DNA from: Macrostomum hystrix
Taxonomy: Eukaryota > Platyhelminthes > Macrostomidae
Direction: 5' to 3'
DNA length: 64,000 nt
Assembly: GCA_950097015.1 (NCBI GenBank)
Contig: CATNEN010000038.1
Span: 25,767,001 to 25,831,000 of the forward strand
Made by a program: the position numbers and the translations under genes. Below the pieces are notes generated by a model that was not told where the DNA came from, ran no database searches, and was given only the letters and a program-made list of their open reading frames with translations. Below, piece after piece: positions 20,205 to 33,200 of this stretch (position 1 is the first letter of the stretch; each line of letters starts with the position of its first letter).

Positions 20205-23200
20205 TCTCATCTGTCCCGTGTCTCATCTCTCCTGTGTCTCATCTGTCCCGTGTCTCATCTCTCCCGTGTCTCATCTGTCCCGTGTCTCATCTCTCCCGTG
20301 TCTCATCTCTCCCGTGTCTCATCTCTCCCGTGTCTCATCTCTCCTGTGTCACATCTCTCCCGTGTCTCATCTCACCCGTGTCTCATCTCTCCCGTGTCTC
20401 ATCTGTCCCGTGTCTCATCTCTCCCGTGTCTCATCTCTCCCGTGTCTCATCTCTCCCGTGTCTCATCTCTCCTGTGTCACATCTCTCCTGTGTCTCATCT
20501 CTCCCGTGTCTCATCTCTCCCGTGTCACATCTCTCCTGTGTCTCATCTCTCCCGTGTCTCATCTCTCCCGTGTCTCATCTCTCCCGTGTCTCATCTCTCC
20601 TGTGTCTCATCTGTCCCGTGTCTCATCTCTCCCGTGTCTCATCTCTCCTGTGTCACATCTCTCCTGTGTCTCATCTCTCCCGTGTCTCATCTCTCCCGTG
20701 TCTCATCTCTCCTGTGTCACATCTCTCCCGTGTCTCATCTCACCCGTGTCTCATCTCTCCCGTGTCTCATCTGTCCCGTGTCTCATCTCTCCCGTGTCTC
20801 ATCTCTCCCGTGTCTCATCTGTCCCGTGTCTCATCTCTCCCGTGTCTCATCTCTCCCGTGTCTCATCTCTCCCGTGTCTCATCTCTCCTGTGTCACATCT
20901 CTCCCGTGTCTCATCTCACCCGTGTCTCATCTCTCCCGTGTCTCATCTGTCCCGTGTCTCATCTCTCCCGTGTCTCATCTCTCCCGTGTCTCATCTCTCC
21001 CGTGTCTCATCTCTCCTGTGTCACATCTCTCCCGTGTCTCATCTCACCCGTGTCTCATCTCTCCCGTGTCTCATCTGTCCCGTGTCTCATCTCTCCCGTG
21101 TCTCATCTCTCCCGTGTCTCATCTGTCCCGTGTCTCATCTCTCCCGTGTCTCATCTCTCCCGTGTCTCATCTCTCCCGTGTCTCATCTCTCCTGTGTCAC
21201 ATCTCTCCCGTGTCTCATCTCACCCGTGTCTCATCTCTCCCGTGTCTCATCTGTCCCGTGTCTCATCTCTCCCGTGTCTCATCTCTCCCGTGTCTCATCT
21301 CTCCTGTGTCACATCTCTCCTGTGTCTCATCTCTCCCGTGTCTCATCTCTCCCGTGTCTCATCTCTCCCGTGTCACATCTCTCCTGTGTCTCATCTCTCC
21401 CGTGTCTCATCTCTCCCGTGTCTCATCTCTCCCGTGTCTCATCTCTCCCGTGTCTCATCTCTCCCGTGTCTCATCTCTCCCGTGTCTCATCTCTCCCGTG
21501 TCTCATCTCTCCCGTGTCTCATCTCTCCCGTGTCTCATCTCTCCCGTGTCTCATCTCTCCTGTGTCACATCTCTCCTGTGTCTCATCTCTCCCGTGTCTC
21601 ATCTCTCCCGTGTCTCATCTCTCCCGTGTCACATCTCTCCTGTGTCTCATCTCTCCTGTGTCTCATCTCTCCCGTGTCACATCTCTCCCGTGTCTCATCT
21701 CTCCCGTGTCTCATCTCTCCCGTGTCTCATCTCTCCTGTGTCTCATCTGTCCCGTGTCTCATCTCTCCCGTGTCTCATCTCTCCTGTGTCACATCTCTCC
21801 TGTGTCTCATCTCTCCCGTGTCTCATCTCTCCCGTGTCACATCTCTCCTGTGTCTCATCTCTCCTGTGTCTCATCTCTCCCGTGTCACATCTCTCCTGTG
21901 TCTCATCTCTCCCGTGTCTCATCTCTCCCGTGTCTCATCTCTCCCGTGTCTCATCTCTCCTGTGTCTCATCTGTCCCGTGTCTCATCTCTCCCGTGTCTC
22001 ATCTCTCCCGTGTCTCATCTCTCCCGTGTCTCATCTCTCCCGTGTCTCATCTCTCCCGTGTCTCATCTCTCCCGTGTCTCATCTCTCCCGTGTCTCATCT
22101 CTCCCGTGTCTCATCTCTCCCGTGTCTCATCTCTCCCGTGTCTCATCTCTCCCGTGTCTCATCTGTCCCGTGTCTCATCTCTCCCGTGTCTCATCTCTCC
22201 CGTGTCTCATCTCTCCCGTGTCTCATCTCTCCCGTGTCACATCTCTCCTGTGTCTCATCTCTCCCGTGTCTCATCTCTCCCGTGTCTCATCTCTCCCGTG
22301 TCTCATCTCTCCCGTGTCTCATCTCTCCCGTGTCTCATCTCTCCCGTGTCTCATCTCTCCCGTGTCTCATCTCTCCCGTGTCTCATCTCTCCCGTGTCTC
22401 ATCTCTCCCGTGTCTCATCTCTCCTGTGTCACATCTCTCCTGTGTCTCATCTCTCCCGTGTCTCATCTCTCCCGTGTCTCATCTCTCCCGTGTCACATCT
22501 CTCCTGTGTCTCATCTCTCCTGTGTCTCATCTCTCCCGTGTCACATCTCTCCCGTGTCTCATCTCTCCCGTGTCTCATCTCTCCCGTGTCTCATCTCTCC
22601 TGTGTCTCATCTGTCCCGTGTCTCATCTCTCCCGTGTCTCATCTCTCCTGTGTCACATCTCTCCTGTGTCTCATCTCTCCCGTGTCTCATCTCTCCCGTG
22701 TCACATCTCTCCTGTGTCTCATCTCTCCTGTGTCTCATCTCTCCCGTGTCACATCTCTCCTGTGTCTCATCTCTCCCGTGTCTCATCTCTCCCGTGTCTC
22801 ATCTCTCCCGTGTCTCATCTCTCCTGTGTCTCATCTGTCCCGTGTCTCATCTCTCCCGTGTCTCATCTCTCCCGTGTCTCATCTCTCCCGTGTCTCATCT
22901 CTCCCGTGTCTCATCTCTCCCGTGTCTCATCTCTCCCGTGTCTCATCTCTCCCGTGTCTCATCTCTCCCGTGTCTCATCTCTCCCGTGTCTCATCTCTCC
23001 CGTGTCTCATCTCTCCCGTGTCTCATCTGTCCCGTGTCTCATCTCTCCCGTGTCTCATCTCTCCCGTGTCTCATCTCTCCCGTGTCTCATCTCTCCTGTG
23101 TCACATCTCTCCCGTGTCTCATCTCTCCCGTGTCTCATCTCTCCCGTGTCACATCTCTCCTGTGTCTCATCTCTCCCGTGTCTCATCTCTCCCGTGTCTC

Positions 23201-25690
23201 ATCTCTCCCGTGTCTCATCTCTCCCGTGTCTCATCTCTCCCGTGTCTCATCTCTCCCGTGTCTCATCTGTCCCGTGTCTCATCTGTCCCGTGTCTCATCT
23301 CTCCCGTGTCTCATCTCTCCCGTGTCTCATCTCTCCCGTGTCTCATCTCTCCCGTGTCTCATCTCTCCCGTGTCTCATCTCTCCCGTGTCTCATCTCTCC
23401 CGTGTCTCATCTCTCCCGTGTCTCATCTCTCCCGTGTCTCATCTCTCCTGTGTCTCATCTCTCCCGTGTCTCATCTCTCCCGTGTCTCATCTCTCCCGTG
23501 TCTCATCTCTCCCGTGTCTCATCTCTCCCGTGTCTCATCTCTCCCGTGTCTCATCTCTCCCGTGTCTCATCTCTCCCGTGTCTCATCTCTCCCGTGTCTC
23601 ATCTCTCCCGTGTCTCATCTCTCCCGTGTCTCCTCTCTCCCGTGATTCATCTCTCCCGTGTCTCATCTCTCCTGTGTCTCATCTCTCCCGTGTCTCATCT
23701 CTCCCGTGTCTCATCTCACCCGTGTCTCATCTCTCCCGTGTCTCATCTCTCCCGTGTCTCATCTCTCCCGTGTCTCATCTCACCCGTGTCTCATCTCTCC
23801 CGTGTCTCATCTCTCCCGTGTCTCATCTCTCCCGTGTCTCATCTCTCCCGTGTCTCATCTCTCCTGTGTCTCATCTCTCCCGTGTCTCATCTCACCCGTG
23901 TCTCATCTCTCCTGTGTCTCATCTCTCCTGTGTCTCATCTCTCCCGTGTCTCATCTCTCCCGTGTCTCATCTCACCCGTGTCTCATCTCTCCCGTGTCTC
24001 ATCTGTCCCGTGTCTCATCTCTCCCGTGTCTCATCTGTCCCGTGTCTCATCTCTCCCGTGTCTCATCTCTCCCGTGTCTCATCTCTCCCGTGTCTCATCT
24101 CTCCCGTGTCTCATCTCTCCCGTGTCTCATCTCTCCCGTGTCTCATCTCTCCCGTGTCTCATCTCTCCCGTGTCTCATCTCTCCTGTGTCTCATCTCTCC
24201 CGTGTCTCATCTCTCCCGTGTCTCATCTCTCCCGTGTCTCATCTCTCCCGTGTCTCATCTCTCCCGTGTCTCATCTCTCCCGTGTCTCATCTCTCCCGTG
24301 TCTCATCTCTCCCGTGTCTCATCTCTCCCGTGTCTCATCTCTCCCGTGTCTCATCTCTCCCGTGTCTCATCTCTCCCGTGTCTCCTCTCTCCCGTGATTC
24401 ATCTCTCCCGTGTCTCATCTCTCCTGTGTCTCATCTCTCCCGTGTCTCATCTCTCCCGTGTCTCATCTCACCCGTGTCTCATCTCTCCCGTGTCTCATCT
24501 CTCCCGTGTCTCATCTCTCCCGTGTCTCATCTCACCCGTGTCTCATCTCTCCCGTGTCTCATCTCTCCCGTGTCTCATCTCTCCCGTGTCTCATCTCTCC
24601 CGTGTCTCATCTCTCCTGTGTCTCATCTCTCCCGTGTCTCATCTCACCCGTGTCTCATCTCTCCTGTGTCTCATCTCTCCTGTGTCTCATCTCTCCCGTG
24701 TCTCATCTCTCCCGTGTCTCATCTCACCCGTGTCTCATCTCTCCCGTGTCTCATCTCTCCTGTGTCTCATCTCTCCCGTGTCTCATCTCTCCTGTGTCTC
24801 ATCTCTCCCGTGTCTCATCTCTCCCGTGTCTCATCTCTCCCGTGTCTCATCTCTCCCGTGTCTCATCTCTCCCGTGTCTCATCTCTCCCGTGTCTCATCT
24901 CTCCCGTGTCTCATCTCTCCTGTGTCTCATCTGTCCCGTGTCTCATCTCTCCCGTGTCTCATCTCTCCCGTGTCTCATCTCTCCCGTGTCTCATCTCTCC
25001 CGTGTCTCATCTCTCCCGTGTCTCATCTCTCCCGTGTCTCATCTCTCCCGTGTCTCATCTCTCCCGTGTCTCATCTCTCCCGTGTCTCATCTCTCCCGTG
25101 TCTCATCTCTCCCGTGTCTCATCTCTCCCGTGTCTCATCTCTCCCGTGTCTCATCTCTCCCGTGTCTCATCTCTCCCGTGTCTCATCTCTCCCGTGTCTC
25201 ATCTCTCCCGTGTCTCATCTCTCCCGTGTCTCATCTCTCCCGTGTCTCATCTCTCCCGTGTCTCATCTCTCCCGTGTCTCATCTCTTCCGTGTCTCATCT
25301 CTCCCGTGTCTCATCTCTCCCGTGTCTCATCTCTCCCATGTCTCATCTCTCCCATGTCTCATCTCTCCCGTGTCTCATCTCTCCCGTGTCTCATCTCTCC
25401 CGTGTCTCATCTCTCCCGTGTCTCATCTCTCCTGTGTCTCATCTCTCCCGTGTCTCATCTCTCCCGTGTCTCATCTCTCCCGTGTCTCATCTCTCCCATG
25501 TCTCATCTCTCATGTGTCTCATCTCTCCCGTGTCTCATCTCTCCCGTGTCTCATCTCTCCCATGTCTCATCTCTCCCGTGTCTCCTCTCTCCCGTGATTC
25601 ATCTCTCCCGTGTCTCATCTCTCCCGTGACTCATCTCTCCCGTTTCTCATCTCTCCCATGTCTCATCTCTCCCGTGTCTCATCTCTCCCG
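20205..25690. repeat. 16-bp minisatellite, 5.5 kb
   Basis: About 340 copies of TCTCATCTCTCCCGTG with point variants (CTCCTGTG, ATCTGTCC, GTCACATC, ATCTCACC). Sixteen is not a multiple of three and the unit has no stop in any plus-strand frame, so three overlapping frames of up to 1,800 codons (SHLSRVSSLPCLISPV) are open by arithmetic alone. Higher-order duplication is visible. The rare unit ATCTGTCCCG recurs 864 bp apart (21747 and 22611, 54 units). TCTCCTCTCT...GTGATTC recurs at 23629, 24381 and 25581, offsets of 752 (47 units) and 1200 (75 units). It is intergenic between OATP and PA2G4, possibly in a 5' untranslated intron. Confidence 0.95.
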
Positions 25691-27200
25691 GATGTCTTTT
25701 GAAAACTTGATTGACAAAATCTGGTATGAAAGCAATACCTGGCCAGATGCATCCATGTGATCAAGAATCGAGTTAAATCTTCTAAAAATTTGCCTCATGC
25801 TCGATCCAAACGCAGTCAGTCTAAAGTCCAACAATATTGTCGTGCACAGCCCACAGTAAGAACATATTTGGCAGCAGCTTATCAGATCAGTCCACCCGAA
25901 CCACGCAAGTGATATGACAGCGTGTTGCACCATGTACGGTAGAGTGCTGGACTTGACGTTGAATAATTGACTTGAAAAATGTTTTCCCTAGTTATAATAC
26001 TAAAAAGTACAAATGATTACTAAACATAAAACAGAACATCCAAAGTGCATCGAATTAGTCATCCAATAAAGTTATGCAGTTCTGAACAAAATATAACTTC
26101 TAGTTAAGTATACAACTAGATCAAATTACTGATGAGCTATTATTGGATAAAAAACCACTAGCTCACATGATCAGATCAAAAAGTTAGCTGTTTGAAATTG
26201 ATTGAGAATCGACTAGTTACAGATTGCATAAAAGGATTAATATCTGCATCTTAAAATAAACATAAGGATCGTGGCCTAAATTAGATTGACAATAATTCAT
26301 TTAGTTGTAAAGTTCAACATATGTTAAATATAGCTGTGTATTATAATTAAAAGTGCTTAATCAGAATTAAAATTTGTTTAGCTTAAATTGGACTTGAAAA
26401 TTTAATTTTATAATACCCAGCCCTTAGTAGCTGGAGACTTATACGAGAAGGTCTGCAAGTGCTCTTAAAACCTTAGACATCATGGCATTAGTGGAAAATA
26501 GTTTGACTGACTGATGTATTTAAACCAAGAAAGCTGCTACACATAAATGACAGCAATAAGTTTTTTTAAGACTAAACAACAAAAGAAAAATTTAGATTTG
26601 AATATTGAGATAGAATGCTTTAATTGTGTATGTTAAAAAACGAACGTAACTAACAATACCCGCAATCTAACAAAGCACAATATATAGTATTTTACAAAAA
26701 ACACCAAGAAGCATAAAGAGGAAAGATGAAGTCGTGTCACATTGTTCTGCTACATCAACGCACAACGGATGTCTGACCACCTTATCAAAGTTGAGTTGCT
26801 CAGCCAGTAATTAATATCGTTAGATTTCATGGAAATAAACATGTTTTAAAAACACGAAAATTTAAACCGTACCATAACAAAGGGTTCATGTTATAAAAAA
26901 ATTAAATTATAGTTAATTTATCATACTTGCTAATGTGTCTAAGGAAGTTAACTAAAATATAAGCAAATGTTTCTATTACCTTTTAACTTAGCTGATTAAA
27001 TTATTTAAATACATTGTTGAATTGCGTTGTGAACTTCACACTAGATCATTAGAAAAAAACTTATTGCCAGATTGTTACATATAATACAAGAAGATAACTG
27101 TGTGACACGATTACTATTTTAAAGAAGTGAAACAGCAACAATAGTTCATAAAAGTTAGATTCCTTGTTTTGTATATTCATTCTAAATTAAATAAAAGGCG
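25691..27200. other. Intergenic and putative promoter region of PA2G4
   Basis: AT-rich with no conserved frame. The minus-strand frame at 25679-25933 overlaps the array edge and has no recognisable domain. No TATA box is evident close to the PA2G4 start. Confidence 0.4.
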
Positions 27201-30200
27201 ATGGCGGAAATCGAAGAGGATGAAGAGATCCACACCATTGCTGAAGATATTGTTGTCACTAAGTACAAAATGGCAGGAGACTTGATCAATGGTAAGATCA
27301 AAAATAATTTTTTTTATTCAAACAGTTTTAATAGTTTTTTATTGTATTTTGTTTGCATTTCAATTATTTTATTTAGCTAGTTTGCCAGTCCTGATTAATT
27401 TTTGTATGACTTTGTATGTGTAGCATTTAAATTATTTAATTTCAAGGTTTAGGGTTTAGCTAGCTGGTAATAATTTATATACCTGAGCCTAATGCTGATT
27501 CACAAAATAAGCATTTTGACCACAAATTCTATGTAGGGCCTAGTCATACATGGATAGGGCCTAAATGGGGCCAGAGGGTATAGCTAGCTAAGATATCAGC
27601 TAGGGCCTAGTTTGTGTAGGTTAAATAAATATTTTCTAGGCCTTAATTAATTTCTTTATACATAAGCATAGGCTGCATAGATTCTATTTATACATTTTTC
27701 TAGTTATAGCTTTGGATCTGTGTTTATCATATTTGAAATAAAACTTTGAAATAAAACAAATTCCTTTTTTCTTAGTTATTGAACTATTCAGCAACTTAGT
27801 CATTTTGTTTCTAGCAGAAAAGTTCTTTTTCCCCTAAATATTGATTTGTAGGCTAGGCTAAAATGGCTATCCTGCAGAATCATTTGTTTTTTTCTTATTT
27901 AAATATACAGATTATTTAAATTTGCATAGGACATGTCCATGACTTCAAAAAAGATATCCTTTGTCATGCCACTAATATTGTAATAATAGTGACATGGTGT
28001 GGCATGTACTGCCATGAACATGAATCTTACCTATAAAACTTAAAAGTACTTGTGTCGGCAACAGTTCCAGCAGTTTAACTTAGTAGTTTTGGCAACTTTC
28101 TGTACATACTGGGTTCAACACTATTACCTGCTATAAATATGTAAAGTATGTAATAAGTTTAATAACAATACTATAACAAACAAACTTGGCATATAGTTTA
28201 CATTCTGTTATTTCTCATGTTAATTTCTTGCTCTAAACTCCAAAGTTAAGATGTAAGTTATTCCCATTGAGAAAATAATTTAACAAATGGTTCTGCAGAA
28301 TAGCAGGCAACCACAGATTTAACTAATGTTATAAAAAATACATTAAAAACTGTAAAGTCTTTTTTACTTCTAATCATATTTAAATAACAAATGAACCAAA
28401 AATGAATACTTGTGATTTAGAAGTCACACACTGAATTAAATACCTCTAAGTAATTAGGTATAAGGATTTTTGGCATTTTTGTATTTGTATAATTTATCAT
28501 AAAGCCTTGGTAAGGTTATTTGAAAGGGTATTAAATATAAAACATATGTATTTATTTTTTCTGGTATATAGCCAACATGATCTAGATTATTGATTAAACA
28601 ATTACCAAATTTATGAATTGCAAGATAAAGTTTGAATGATTATGCTTAAGGTTTTTGATTAAAAAGGTGTTTACAATTTTAGAATTACAAAAGTATAGCC
28701 AGGATATAATAAATATATTTGTTCCAATGCTTCAATTCAAATATAAAACTACCAACCAACTGTTTAGATGTACTTAAGCGCCTGCTAGAGAAATGCACAC
28801 CTGGAGCACGCATCCTGGACCTGTGCGAGCTTGGCGACCGACTTATCCAAGAGGAGACCGCCAAGGTGTTCAAGAAAGAGAAAGAGATGAAGAAGGGCAT
28901 TGCATTTCCAACCTGCGTCTCTAAGAACAATTGTATCTGTCATTTCTCGCCGCTGAGATCAGATGCGTGCCATTTGGAACTGGCTGATGGCGACCTGGTG
29001 AAGCTGGACCTTGGTGCTCACATCGACGGCTTCGCAGCCTGCGTTGCTCATTCGTTTGTCGTTGGCGCAACAGCTGAAAATCCGGCTACTGGTCGCAAAG
29101 CAGACGCTATGCTGGCTGCTCACTATGTTGCTGAGGCTTGCATGCGACTACTGAAGCCTGGCAATAACAGCACTGAGGTATTGGCCCCCAAATGCCTTAG
29201 CTAAAGCTGATATTAATTTAACAGCTGAAGCAATCCATAGTTAAATGTCTCACCAAAGCACACAAATTGTTCCAGTAGAGTCGGGAATCGAACCTCCGAC
29301 CTACAAGTCGTTAGTCCGACGCACTAACCACTAGGCTACAACACCCTATTTTAATAATCAGTGGTTAAAGTGATAGCGGTGTTTAACCACGTAGGATCGA
29401 CATTATCAGATAATCGTTTGTGACAATAGTCGTTAGATAGTTATCAACTAGGAACTAAGACTCCCTTTTAGGAAGGAAAATCACGCTTTAAGCATCTTAA
29501 ACGAAAAATAATGAAAAAAGTCCAACATAAAGCATACTACTTATCGACAAATGATTCTTACCCTCGTCAAATCACTTACCCCCTCGACAATTTATGCTAC
29601 ACCTCGATATTTCATGCTTCCCCTCGACAATTCATGCTACCCCTCGACAATTCATGCTTTCTCTCAAAGTAAAAGTGATTTTAAAAGTCTGTGTAAGTAG
29701 TATTAAATGGCCACATCTCAAATAAGTATTGTCTACCTGTTTACAAAGGTGGCCGATACTGCCCAGAAGATTGCTGGTGTCTACAATTGCAACATGGTTG
29801 AGAATATGCAATGCCATCTAGCTAAGCAGCACATGGCTGAAGCTGACAAGTCCATTGTCTGGAATCCCGACGAGACCGTTAAGAAGGCTGTTGAGAAGTG
29901 CGAATTTGAAGTGCACGAAGTTTGGAATGTCGACGTTCTGGTTTCAACCGGCGACGGCAAGGCCAAGGAGCGAGACACCAAGACCACGGTATTCCGCAAG
30001 AAGGAAACAGTCTACAGCTTGAAGATGAAAGCTTCCCGTCAGTTCTTCTCGGAGATGAACGCGAAGTTTCAAGCGTATCCGTTCTCATTGCGCTCATTTG
30101 AAGACGAGAACAAGGCCCGGATGGGCGTGGTTGAGTGCGTCAAACACGCTTTGGTTGAGCCTCTCATTGTGTATTGGGAGAAGGATACCGAATTTGTGGC

Positions 30201-33200
30201 TCAGTTCAAGTTCACTTTGCTGCTAATGCCCAACGGTGAGTTACATTTTTATTGGGGAAATATCAGATTATAAAGACAGATTCGAATAGACCTGTTAACT
30301 TTAATCAAGTAAGTTTGATTATAATCAAATTGAACACCATCGGTAGTTTTTAATCCTATATTCTAAGAATGGATTGGGATTAATCCTAGATTTTTTAAAT
30401 CAGTTGTGATTGGGATTACTCCTAGATTTTCAGAATCAGTTGTTATTGGGATTAATCCTAGATTTTCAAAATCAGTTGTTATGGGGATTACTCCTAGATT
30501 TTCAGAATCAGTTATTATGGGGATTAATCCTAGATTTTCAGAATCAATTGTTATGGGGATTACTCCTAGATTTTCAGAATCAGTTGTGATGGGGATTAAT
30601 CATAGACTTTCAGAATCAGTTGTTATGGGGATTATTCCTAGATTTTTTAAATCAGTTGTGATTGGGATTACTCCTAGACTTTCAGAATCAGTTGTTATAG
30701 GGATTACTCCTAGATTTTCAGAATCAGTTGTGATGGGGATTAATCGTAGACTTTCAGAATCAGTTGTTATGGGGATTACTCCTAGATTTTCAGAATCAGT
30801 TGTGATGGGGATTACTCCTAGATTTTCAGAATCAGTTGTGATGGGGATTACTCCTAGATTTTCAGAATCAGTTGTGATGGGGATTAATCATAGACTTTCA
30901 GAATCAGTTGTTATGGGGATTATTCCTAGATTTTTTAAATCAGTTGTGATTAGGATTACTCCTAGATTTTCAGAATCAGTTGTGATGGGGATTACTCCTA
31001 GATTTTCAGAATCAGTTGTGATGGGGATTAATCATAGACTTTCAGAATCAGTTGTTATGGGGATTATTCCTAGATTTTTTAAATCAGTTGTGATTGGGAT
31101 TACTCCTAGATTTTCAGAATCAGTTGTTATTGGGATTAATCCTAGATTTTCAAAATCAGTTGTTATGGGGATTACTCCTAGATTTTCAGAATCAGTTGTG
31201 ATGGGGATTAATCATAGACTTTCAGAATCAGTTGTTATGGGGATTACTCCTAGATTTTCAGAATCAGTTGTGATGGGGATTACTCCTAGATTTTCAGAAT
31301 CAGTTGTGATGGGGATTAATCATAGACTTTCAGAATCAGTTGTTATGGGGATTATTCCTAGATTTTTTAAATCAGTTGTGATTAGGATTACTCCTAGATT
31401 TTCAGAATCAGTTGTTATGGGGATTAATCCTAGATTTTCAGAATCAGTTGTTATTGGGATTAATCCTAGATTTTCAGAATCAGTTGTTATGGGGATTAAT
31501 CCTAGATTTTCTGAATCAGTTGTGATTAGGATTACTCCTAGATTTTCAGAATCAGTTATTATGGGGATTAATCCTAGATTTTCAGAATCAGTTGTTATTG
31601 GGATTAATCCTAGATTTTCAAAATCAGTTGTTATGGGGATTACTCCTAGATTTTCAGAATCAGTTATTATGGGGATTAATCCTAGATTTTCAGAATCAAT
31701 TGTTATGGGGATTACTCCTAGATTTTCAGAATCAGTTGTGATGGGGATTAATCATAGACTTTCAGAATCAGTTGTTATGGGGATTACTCCTAGATTTTCA
31801 GAATCAGTTGTGATGGGGATTACTCCTAGATTTTCAGAATCAGTTGTGATGGGGATTAATCATAGACTTTCAGAATCAGTTGTTATGGGGATTAATCCTA
31901 GATTTTTTAAATCAGTTGTGATTAGGATTACTCCTAGATTTTCAGAATCAGTTGTTATGGGGATTACTCCTAGATTTTCAGAATCAGTTGTGATGGGGAT
32001 TAATCATAGACTTTCAGAATCAGTTGTTATGGGGATTACTCCTAGATTTTTTAAATCAGTTGTGATTGGGATTACTCCTAGATTTTCAGAATCAGTTGTT
32101 ATGGGGATTACTCCTAGATTTTCAGAATCAGTTGTGATGGGGATTAATCATAGACTTTCAGAATCAGTTGTTATGGGGATTAATCCTAGATTTTTTAAAT
32201 CAGTTGTGATTGGGATTACTCCTAGATTTTCAGAATCAGTTGTTATGGGGATTAATCCTAGATTTTCAGAATCAGTTGTGATGGGGATTAATCATAGACT
32301 TTCAGAATCAGTTGTTATGGGGATTAATCCTAGATTTTCAGAATCAGTTGTGATGGGGATTACTCCTAGATTTTCAGAATCAATTGTTATGGGGATTACT
32401 CCTAGATTTTCAGAATCAGTTGTTATGGGGATTACTCCTAGATTTTTTAAATCAGTTGTGATTGGGATTACTCCTAGATTTTCAGAATCAGTTGTTATGG
32501 GGATTACTCCTAGATTTTCAGAATCAGTTGTGATGGGGATTAATCATAGACTTTCAGAATCAGTTGTTATGGGGATTAATCCTAGATTTTTTAAATCAGT
32601 TGTGATGGGGATTACTCCTAGATTTTCAGAATCAGTTGTTATGGGGATTAATCCTAGATTTTCAGAATCAGTTGTTATGGGGATTAATCCTAGATTTTCT
32701 GAATCAGTTGTTATGGGGATTACTCCTAGATTTTCTGAATCAGTTGTTATAGGGATTACTCCTAGATTTTCAGAATCAGTTGTGATGGGGATTAATCATA
32801 GACTTTCAGAATCAGTTGTTAACGGGATTAATCCTACATTTTCAGAATCAGTTGTTATGGGGATTACTCCTAGATTTTCAGAATCAGTTGTTATTGGGAT
32901 TAATCCTAGATTTTCAAAATCAGTTGTTATGGGGATTACTCCTAGATTTTCAGAATCAGTTGTTATGGGGATTACTCCTAGATTTTCAGAATCAGTTATT
33001 ATGGGGATTAATCCTAGATTTTCAGAATCAATTGTTATGGGGATTAATCCTAGATTTTCAGAATCAGTTATTATGGGGATTACTCCTAGATTTTCAGAAT
33101 CAGTTGTTATTGGGATTAATCCTAGATTTTCAAAATCAGTTGTTATGGGGATTACTCCTAGATTTTCAGAATCAGTTGTTATGGGGATTACTCCTAGATT

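Noticed and set aside
20166-25760. Frames of up to 1,810 codons in three registers
   Set aside because: A stop-free 16-bp unit opens all three frames at once; the peptides are pure repeats with no start context, domain or splice evidence.
25679-25933. 84-codon minus-strand frame next to the 16-bp array
   Set aside because: It is short, has no recognisable domain, overlaps the array edge, and has no splice partner that I can find.
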